NCBI GenBank assembly: GCA_017416485.1
Contig: JAFQCH010000023.1
Coordinates: 271,613-335,612, forward strand
DNA length: 64,000 bases
Reading direction: 5' to 3'
Source of the DNA: Clostridia bacterium
Lineage (GTDB): Bacteria > Bacillota > Clostridia > Oscillospirales > Acutalibacteraceae
In this document: positions 53,912-60,054 of the stretch, piece by piece
Numbering within the stretch: position 1 is the stretch's first letter
Layout of the letters: each line of letters starts with the position of its first letter
The notes under the pieces: generated by a model
What the model was told of the DNA's origin: nothing
What the model saw: the letters and a program-made list of their open reading frames with translations, nothing else
Database searches by the model: none
Translations under genes and position numbers: made by a program

Positions 53912-54316
53912 TTACATCATCCCCATTTCAATCAATTTAGGTACAACAAATTTTTCAAGAACACCACCGAGTTTGATTCCTTCTTTTGCATAATCACGAT
54001 CAATCCATACTAATTTTTTAATCTCACTATCGCATGTCGGCTCACCTTCAATAAAGGAAAAATACACCTCTATATGTATAGGAATATTTTCAAAAATTGC
54101 TATATCATCAAATCCGCCAAAAGGTTCAAATGAAACAAGTTTAACTTGAATTTCTTCAGATAACTCTCGACGTAATGTTTCGAAATCAGTTTCTTGTCCT
54201 TCTCTTTTTCCACCGGGTATAATATATTCTTCACGATTATCTTTTGTTCGTTTTTGAACAACCAAAAGTTTTTTCTCATGTAAAATAATACCACCTATTT
54301 TATCTATTTTTTTCAT
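53912..54316 (-). CDS. NUDIX hydrolase
   Basis: 134 aa. The Nudix box is GGKREGQETDFETLRRELSEE (about 36-56), complete with the REuxEE core. It hydrolyses a nucleoside diphosphate linked to X; substrate unknown. The ATG overlaps the PP-loop gene end by 17 bp, with GAAAGGGG inside that gene. The next gene follows in the same reading frame after the TAA. Confidence 0.9.
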   Translation of the reverse strand: MKKIDKIGGIILHEKKLLVVQKRTKDNREEYIIPGGKREGQETDFETLRRELSEEIQVKLVSFEPFGGFDDIAIFENIPIHIEVYFSFIEGEPTCDSEIKKLVWIDRDYAKEGIKLGGVLEKFVVPKLIEMGMM

Positions 54317-54959
54317 ATTCTAAGCCCCTTTCTATAAGCTTTTTGCACAGATTATATTTTTCGTTTATATATTGTTCAATAACGATATCTGAAGCAACTG
54401 TAAAAGTGTTGCTAAATATACAAGTATCTTCAAGAGGTTGTATAGTTATACCTCTGTCAAACAATCCATATTTGATTTCTTTCTTTTCAAAAAAATAAAC
54501 AGGATTCAGATATTCAATTCCATATTCATTGTATAATTTTTTTATGTATTCAATTGCAATTTCCCTTTGCTCACTATACCTATTTTGACGTTTTGTGGCT
54601 CCATCAGCAATAACTGTAATACCATTATTTTTGCAAAAAATTATACTTTGAATATGCATTGCTAGTTTGCATCCTAAACAAACTAAACTAATTTTATATT
54701 TTAAAATATCACTCTCTAAAGTAGTTAAGGCAACTTTTCTAAATAAACCACTAGTATTTAAATTGTGTATATTAATTTTTGCTTTTGGGTAGGCTTCACT
54801 TAACTCTTTAAGCCTAATTAATGATAAATTGTTTGAAATAAGAGCGCCCTGGTCAAAATGCAATAATTCAATATCATAGCCTTGCTCCAACATCTTGCAT
54901 GCAGCAAAGCTAGAATCAAGACCACCAGAAAAAAGCATAGCACATTGTTTTGTCATCAT
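54300..54959 (-). CDS. PP-loop ATP pyrophosphatase (QueC/ExsB-like)
   Basis: 219 aa adenine-nucleotide alpha-hydrolase. The PP-loop is LFSGGLDSSFAACKML (about 9-24). A central VCLGCKLAMHIQSIIFC with CxxC and VIADGATKRQNRYSEQRE follow. QueC enzymes have a different C-x8-C-x2-C-x2-C zinc site, so this is a distinct relative, perhaps modifying a base or sulfur carrier. Start chosen at the ATG 54959 (AAGGTGAG upstream); 54956 is an alternative and a GTG at 54965 overlaps the ribosome site. First gene of a three-gene operon behind LytTR-like repeats. Confidence 0.8.
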   Translation of the reverse strand: MMTKQCAMLFSGGLDSSFAACKMLEQGYDIELLHFDQGALISNNLSLIRLKELSEAYPKAKINIHNLNTSGLFRKVALTTLESDILKYKISLVCLGCKLAMHIQSIIFCKNNGITVIADGATKRQNRYSEQREIAIEYIKKLYNEYGIEYLNPVYFFEKKEIKYGLFDRGITIQPLEDTCIFSNTFTVASDIVIEQYINEKYNLCKKLIERGLEYEKNR

Positions 54960-55073
54960 ACTCACCTTCTTTAATCCAACGCCCTACTAATATTGTTATG
55001 CTTATTTTACAAAACATCGTAAATTAATTATGTATATAGACTATAATAAAAAAAATTATTTTTCAATAAATAT

Positions 55074-55105
55074 GCAAAAACGCACATTTTTTTTGCAAAA
55101 ATGCT
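55074..55105 (-). promoter_or_regulatory. LytTR-like tandem site upstream of the PP-loop operon
   Basis: Minus strand reads GCATTTTTGCA (55105-55095) and GCGTTTTTGCA (55084-55074): direct repeats with a 21-bp period, about 115 bp before the start at 54959. Between 54960 and 55222 nothing else gene-like is seen. A short dyad GGTTA/TAACC lies near 55190-55205. Confidence 0.6.
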
Positions 55106-55222
55106 TTTTTAGGTAGACACTATTAATAAAAACACACTTTATTTGCACTATGAAGAAGTCAAGTAAAACAAAAGCAAGCAAGACTATGGTTAATTTTTCA
55201 TAACCTTGTTTATTATTAAGTT

Positions 55223-56419
55223 TTAATAAATATCTTTTACTTCTACATTTTTGTCATATGGATTGTCTCGTTTTTTTATAACGATTTCACCATCTTTTAT
55301 AACATCATTTGTTACAATTAATTTAACACGTTGTTTTTTCAGCATATCCAAAACCTCACAATTAGGATGTGAATCTAATGATGTTCCAAAACGTCTATTA
55401 TTGTGACTAATGATTGCTACTTTAGGATTAATACTATTCAAGATGTTTTCATCTATGTTTCTTTTGCTTCCGTGATGTGGAATTTTTAAATAATCTGATT
55501 TTATATCTATGGTTTCGTCAATCAATCTATTAAATACTTTTTTGCTTGCGTCTGCTGTCAATAAAACAGATTGTTTTGCATAGGAAAATTTTAATACTGT
55601 ACAGACATCATGAGAAGTTTGTTTATAAGCCTTAAATACTTCTTTATAATTTTCTCTGTTAGGATTAATATTGAACTTTCTTATTGTTTGCAAATTTTCA
55701 GTAATAAAATTAAAAAATAAATTTGCTTTTATATCGTAGGACGGAAATTTGTTATCTGATGTATCATTAATAAACAAGTCATTTATCAAACTTGATTCAA
55801 TATAATCGAAACTATTACGACAAGATAAAAAATACAAGCTTATTTCTTTGGCAAAAGTTTTGTTGAATATTTCTTCAATAATTTTCTCCGTATTTTTTTC
55901 GGAATCATATCGATGGTTACCATCAATATACTTTGGTGGATTTAAACACTCAAAATGATTACAAAACCAATCACCTTCATGACACATATGTATTTTCGTT
56001 GAGCCAACTTTTAAGTCTTGCAAGATGTCTTCTTTTGAAATGAATTTCAAGTATAATTGGTTATTAACGATATCGGCAAAATAATCTATGAATTGCTCAC
56101 AATCTATTGATCCTGAAACTCCCTTCAAATTGAGCATAGCTTTAGCAATAAGCGTGAGTTCGTTTTGATAAAAAGGCAAAATAATGTTTTCTATATTCTT
56201 CCATTTACTGCCTAAAAAATACTTAAAGCCGCCAAAATGATCTTTATCGTGATGTGTAATAAACAAATTAACCTTTTTATTGCCAATATACTTTGTTATG
56301 TTATAGGAGCCATCTCCAGTATCTACCATAATGCATTTATTATGATAATTACACCCATCAAGAGGATTGATAACTACACAGTCTCCCTGACCAACATTTA
56401 TAACATCTATAAGAGCCAT
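55223..56419 (-). CDS. ComEC/Rec2-type metallo-beta-lactamase-fold hydrolase (398 aa)
   Basis: 398 aa. DVINVGQGDCVVI starts the fold. The metal motif is FITHHDKDHFGG (His56, Asp58, Asp60, His61). Later ligands are VLLTADASKKV (Asp) and LKIPHHGSKRN (His), followed by IISHNNRRFGTSLDSHPN. It resembles the stand-alone hydrolase domain of ComEC rather than a beta-lactamase. About 150 residues of unassigned insert lie between the motif blocks. AAAGGAGG precedes the ATG. Third gene of the TM-MBL-MBL operon (27 bp gap). Confidence 0.87.
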   Translation of the reverse strand: MALIDVINVGQGDCVVINPLDGCNYHNKCIMVDTGDGSYNITKYIGNKKVNLFITHHDKDHFGGFKYFLGSKWKNIENIILPFYQNELTLIAKAMLNLKGVSGSIDCEQFIDYFADIVNNQLYLKFISKEDILQDLKVGSTKIHMCHEGDWFCNHFECLNPPKYIDGNHRYDSEKNTEKIIEEIFNKTFAKEISLYFLSCRNSFDYIESSLINDLFINDTSDNKFPSYDIKANLFFNFITENLQTIRKFNINPNRENYKEVFKAYKQTSHDVCTVLKFSYAKQSVLLTADASKKVFNRLIDETIDIKSDYLKIPHHGSKRNIDENILNSINPKVAIISHNNRRFGTSLDSHPNCEVLDMLKKQRVKLIVTNDVIKDGEIVIKKRDNPYDKNVEVKDIY

Positions 56420-56446
56420 AAGAAAAACCTCCTTTTTGTGTAATTA

Positions 56447-57400
56447 TCAAATTGTCATTAGATGCCAAGCTTTATATTTAGTGCTGTAAAACGAGTTAGG
56501 ATTTCTTTTTTTCGCAAAAGTTTCATATGTAACATAAACATCAATACCATTTTCACTATCTGCATCAAGTATAATGCAATTTGCTTGGTTATTTGTTATA
56601 TGCTCTAAACCTCTGTTATTCCACGCATTATAATCTAAATACTGACTTTTGGCATTGCCAAACAAAGTTAACTTGGGTTTTAAAACATCCAAATAATCTC
56701 TATTACCACCGGTTTTTCTGCCATGATGAGGTGCAATTAACACATCAGCATCGGAAACATCATCTTTGTGATTTTCTAGAATATAATCCCATGTTTTTTC
56801 TGCCGAATCTCCAGAAAAAATTATCTTCTTACCATTAACTCTATAAAGAATTACATAAGAACAATCATTGTATTCTTTGGTCTCGTTAGCCTCATCAACT
56901 AAATCTTGAGTAGGCGCTAAAATGTATAATCCATCAGCTCCTGATTTACCGTCTTCGGTTTCATTGTAATATGCCCCTTTACTTCCTGACAACAAATTCA
57001 AAACTTTTGGAGATTCTTTCGATTTTCTTATCTTTTGATAAAAATCCCAATCCCTTTTATCATACCTTCCCCAATCGCTATTGCTATCCGTTGCTTTAGT
57101 GTTTTTGGTATCCCAAAAATTTAGAACTGAAAAACCATCAAATAAAGATGACATACCGTCCATATGGTCCATATCAGGGTGTGTGAGAATAAATCTGAAG
57201 ATAGTATCAACACCAAAATCTTTTAAATATTGTACCGGATTTACCGGATAATCTTTTTGTCTATGATTCCCTGATACACTTTCGAAAATAGAAACAACAC
57301 TAGACCCGTTTGAAATATCAATCACAGTATTGTGACCTGAAGCATGTTGAATTAATGTACAATCCCCCTCATTTACGTTTAAAAAATGTACAACTCCCAT
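56447..57400 (-). CDS. ComEC/Rec2-type metallo-beta-lactamase-fold hydrolase (317 aa)
   Basis: 317 aa. VVHFLNVNEGDCTLI, then ILTHPDMDHMDG (His74, Asp76, Asp78, His79), IIFSGDSAEKTW (Asp) and VLIAPHHGRKTGG (His). Same fold and ligand pattern as its neighbour but little overall similarity between the inserts, so not a recent duplicate. The start overlaps the stop of the membrane protein gene (TAATG). Likely a nuclease or cyclic-nucleotide/nucleotide hydrolase; inference only. Confidence 0.87.
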   Translation of the reverse strand: MGVVHFLNVNEGDCTLIQHASGHNTVIDISNGSSVVSIFESVSGNHRQKDYPVNPVQYLKDFGVDTIFRFILTHPDMDHMDGMSSLFDGFSVLNFWDTKNTKATDSNSDWGRYDKRDWDFYQKIRKSKESPKVLNLLSGSKGAYYNETEDGKSGADGLYILAPTQDLVDEANETKEYNDCSYVILYRVNGKKIIFSGDSAEKTWDYILENHKDDVSDADVLIAPHHGRKTGGNRDYLDVLKPKLTLFGNAKSQYLDYNAWNNRGLEHITNNQANCIILDADSENGIDVYVTYETFAKKRNPNSFYSTKYKAWHLMTI

Positions 57401-57963
57401 TATAATTTCTCTCCTTGATTTTCTTTTTTATATTTTTCTACTCTTTTGCTTATATAGGCTGTTTGTTTTCTGTAACTAAAGACAAACATTATTGCCAATA
57501 ATACAAACAATAGGATGCTAATTATATTCTCACCTATTATTTTTAAAAGAAAATCATGCAGCACTATTTCATAGATTTTAACGATAACTAATGAAGAGAA
57601 GAGTGCAGTTAAAGTTCTGTAAGTGTTATTCGTCTCACTTAAAATCTTGATTGTTTCTTGATTTTCTGAAGCATCCACATAATCACTATAGTTTGAAAAA
57701 ATCAAAAACGCTTCTTTTTTCTTTGTCTTTTTATTCTTAATTTTTATCTTTTTTAACAATTTCTCAATAACAAGTGAACCTATTCTGCTTACAACCATAC
57801 CAACAAAATAGTAAATAAAAATGTTTTCAAGTATAGAATCTGTACCGATGTTAAATCTTGTTGTGTGATTTAATGCAAAACAGAATATTATCCCCGGTAA
57901 TAAATTATTAAATATGTTGCATGAAGTGATTTTTTCAGCGAAAATTTTTATGGTTTCTTCCAT
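57400..57963 (-). CDS. Four-helix membrane protein of unknown function
   Basis: 187 aa. Two helices (about 18-34 and 47-66), a basic cytosolic loop (KKIKIKNKKTKKKEA), then two helices (about 114-131 and 140-160) and a charged tail. The region NNTYRTLTALFSSLVIVKIYEI is reminiscent of small membrane partners in defence loci, but I cannot name a family. First gene of the operon with two MBL hydrolases, translationally coupled to the second. It could be a membrane effector or anchor. Confidence 0.75.
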   Translation of the reverse strand: MEETIKIFAEKITSCNIFNNLLPGIIFCFALNHTTRFNIGTDSILENIFIYYFVGMVVSRIGSLVIEKLLKKIKIKNKKTKKKEAFLIFSNYSDYVDASENQETIKILSETNNTYRTLTALFSSLVIVKIYEIVLHDFLLKIIGENIISILLFVLLAIMFVFSYRKQTAYISKRVEKYKKENQGEKL

Positions 57964-58059
57964 TACTATTACCTTCTTTATATTATAAAATTTAAGTATA
58001 TTACATAAAATCTCACTAGTATAACATAACTCTAATTATGTTGTTTTTCAATAAAGCCT

Positions 58060-58090
58060 ACAAAAATGTAGTGTTTTTCGACAAAAACGC
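58060..58090 (-). promoter_or_regulatory. LytTR-like tandem site upstream of the TM-MBL-MBL operon
   Basis: Minus strand reads GCGTTTTTGT (58090-58081) and ACATTTTTGT (58069-58060), period 21 bp. A candidate -10 TATACT lies at 58023-58018. Confidence 0.6.
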
Positions 58091-58106
58091 TTTATTTTCG
58101 CTATGC
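58077..58106 (+). promoter_or_regulatory. TTCGAC-N18 promoter-like element driving toward the 58126-58174 hairpin
   Basis: TTCGAC (58077-58082), 18-bp spacer and a weak CTATGC (58101-58106). The same layout occurs at three other places in this island. Confidence 0.35.
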
Positions 58107-58125
58107 TTTGACACACTAAACATCA

Positions 58126-58174
58126 ATAAACAGCCCATCTGACTTGCTTTTCTCAAGTCAGATGGGCTGTTTAT
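58126..58174 (+). ncRNA. Perfect 21-bp hairpin between divergent operons (possible sRNA or terminator)
   Basis: Stem ATAAACAGCCCATCTGACTTG and its exact complement around loop CTTTTCT. It lies between two divergently transcribed genes, where no terminator is expected. A promoter-like element sits just upstream on the plus strand. It may be the body of a short RNA, a transcription insulator or a protein-binding dyad. The rest of 57964-58321 holds only regulatory sites. Confidence 0.4.
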
Positions 58175-58218
58175 CAATTAGAACATATCTACAAGTAAAA
58201 TGGAATATAATTATGCAT

Positions 58219-58248
58219 TTCGACAAATTTTGATAAAATGCACATAAT
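58219..58248 (+). promoter_or_regulatory. Promoter of the LytTR gene (TTCGAC-N18-CATAAT)
   Basis: TTCGAC (58219-58224) and CATAAT (58243-58248), 18-bp spacer. It is embedded in an inverted repeat TGCATTT/AAATGCA. Confidence 0.45.
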
Positions 58249-58321
58249 TAGTGTTACTTTTCCTAATTAACAGCACTTTATAAATATAAGACAATTTTTA
58301 TTTTATCAAGGAAAAGTAATT

Positions 58322-58801
58322 ATGGAACTCAAAGAAATCGGAAAAACCAAAACTAGTGAAAAGATAGAAGAAATTCTTAACAAAATCGAATTGCCGTATA
58401 TCCCGATAACGTACTACAATCACGATGGATTTTTTGTTCCTATAGAGGACATAACGAACGAACAGTTATGTGATGGAATACGTGTAACCATGTGCAATAA
58501 AGATTGTTGTAGGATATATCCACATGAAATACTATACATTGCTATTGAAGACAGAAAATCCGTTTTATATTTAACTAACGGAAGAGTTGAAACAAACTAT
58601 CATCTTGACCATTGGAAAAAACTCCTTGATGAAAAGTATTTCGCACAACCACATTATAGCTTTATAGTTAATCTAAATTATGTTGTTGAGGTAACAAAGA
58701 AATCCGTCAAAATAAAATATGCTGATAAAGAATATTCAGTATATACTTCATCAAGACGAATAGGTGCATTCAAAAAAGCGTTCCTGAAATTCAAAGGATA
58801 A
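58322..58801 (+). CDS. LytTR-domain DNA-binding regulator
   Basis: 159 aa. The C-terminal 100 residues are a LytTR domain: ILYIAIEDRKSVLYLTNGRV, HLDHWKKLLDEKYFAQPHYSF, IVNLNYVVEVTKKSVKI and SSRRIGAFKKAFLKF. There is no response-regulator receiver domain; the 60-residue N-terminal part (LPYIPITYYNHDGFFVPIED) is unassigned and could be a small ligand-sensing or dimerisation segment. It is the only regulator in the island and matches the three 21-bp-period repeat sites. AAGGA lies about 10 nt upstream of the ATG. Confidence 0.88.
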   Translation: MELKEIGKTKTSEKIEEILNKIELPYIPITYYNHDGFFVPIEDITNEQLCDGIRVTMCNKDCCRIYPHEILYIAIEDRKSVLYLTNGRVETNYHLDHWKKLLDEKYFAQPHYSFIVNLNYVVEVTKKSVKIKYADKEYSVYTSSRRIGAFKKAFLKFKG

Positions 58802-58820
58802 CATATGACACAAAAAACAG

Positions 58821-58851
58821 ACGTTTTTGTAGAAAAAGCAAGCTTTTTTGT
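58821..58851 (+). promoter_or_regulatory. LytTR-like tandem site upstream of the MBL/E2-E1-JAB/caspase operon
   Basis: ACGTTTTTGT (58821-58830) and GCTTTTTTGT (58842-58851), period 21 bp. Candidate -10 TACTAT at 58896-58901 (or TATTAT at 58883-58888). Confidence 0.6.
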
Positions 58852-58948
58852 GAATTGAATTGAACACATAATCGTTTTGCAATATTATTTATTTGTACTA
58901 TAGAAAAAGATAACAGTATCTAATAAAGTATAGATAAGGAGATTGAAT

Positions 58949-60037
58949 ATGAAACAAAAAATAACATTTTATCCGCTAGACAATGCAGAAACCTGTTTGT
59001 TAGAATTAAAAAATGGAAGTAAACTTCTTTTTGATTTCGCCGACATGTACGACGGCTCCACGACCGACAAACGATACGATATAAAAAAAGATTTGTCTAA
59101 TATTAAAGAATTTAAAGTGGTTATGTTTTCACATGCACACAAAGACCACACAAAAGGTGCAAGTGAGTTCTTCTTCTTAGACCATGCACAAAAATATCAA
59201 TCAGATGACAGATCTAAAATCGAGGAGCTTTGGGTCTCAGCTGCTTTCTTATTAGAAACCGATTTAGAGAATCATTCTGATGCAAAAATAATTAGAAATG
59301 AGGCAAGACATCGTTTAAAAAATGGTTATGGTATTAAAGTTTTTGCTGACCCTGACTGTTTATCTGATTGGCTCGAATCTCAAGAAATAAATTATGATGA
59401 TATTAAACATTTGATTGTGCATGCAGGACAAATAATTACAAATCCGGATATTGATGATGAAGTACAGTTTTTTGTGCACGCACCTTTTTCAGATGATAGT
59501 GAGGAAGTACAAGATAAAAACGACCCCTCAATTGTTCTTCAAGTCAGATTATTTAACGAAAAAACTCAAACCAACATGCTTTTGACCGGTGACACAAAAT
59601 ATAAGGTTTTAGATAAAATTGTTGATTTATCAAAAGCAAACGGGAATGAAGAATATCTTTCTTGGGACATTTATGACATCCCTCATCATTGCAGTCATAC
59701 TGGATTAAACGAAAAGGGAGAAAAAGACACAAGAATTATTACACCAACAGAAAATATTCAGTGGCTTTTGCAAAAAGCTGAAAATAATGCTGTTATGATA
59801 GCTTCTTGTAAGGAAATCACAGAAGATACTTCACCTCCACATATGATTGCAAAAAGAGCTTATGAACAATATACAACATCAGATGTTGAATTGCTTGTAA
59901 CAATGGAACACACTTCGTTTAAAAACGATACCCCGACCCCCATAATAATCAACATAGATAAATTAGGAATAACAATTGAGAAAGAAAATGCACAAGAACA
60001 GTATTTCAAGAAATCTGCACCACGTGCAGGTAACTAA
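58949..60037 (+). CDS. Metallo-beta-lactamase-fold hydrolase linked to the E2-E1-JAB gene
   Basis: 362 aa. The metal motif is MFSHAHKDHTKGA (His62, His64, Asp66, His67). MLLTGDTKYKV supplies the next Asp and YDIPHHCSHTG the distal His. TITFYPLDNAETCLLEL-like start and an ASCKEITEDTSPPHMIAKRAY region mark it as a different subfamily from the two ComEC-like hydrolases nearby. It ends APRAGN, a flexible tail with a penultimate Gly. AAGGAG fixes the ATG at 58949. First gene of the operon, 17 bp before the fusion gene. Confidence 0.87.
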   Translation: MKQKITFYPLDNAETCLLELKNGSKLLFDFADMYDGSTTDKRYDIKKDLSNIKEFKVVMFSHAHKDHTKGASEFFFLDHAQKYQSDDRSKIEELWVSAAFLLETDLENHSDAKIIRNEARHRLKNGYGIKVFADPDCLSDWLESQEINYDDIKHLIVHAGQIITNPDIDDEVQFFVHAPFSDDSEEVQDKNDPSIVLQVRLFNEKTQTNMLLTGDTKYKVLDKIVDLSKANGNEEYLSWDIYDIPHHCSHTGLNEKGEKDTRIITPTENIQWLLQKAENNAVMIASCKEITEDTSPPHMIAKRAYEQYTTSDVELLVTMEHTSFKNDTPTPIIINIDKLGITIEKENAQEQYFKKSAPRAGN

Positions 60038-60054
60038 CCAATAGAAAAGAGGAG

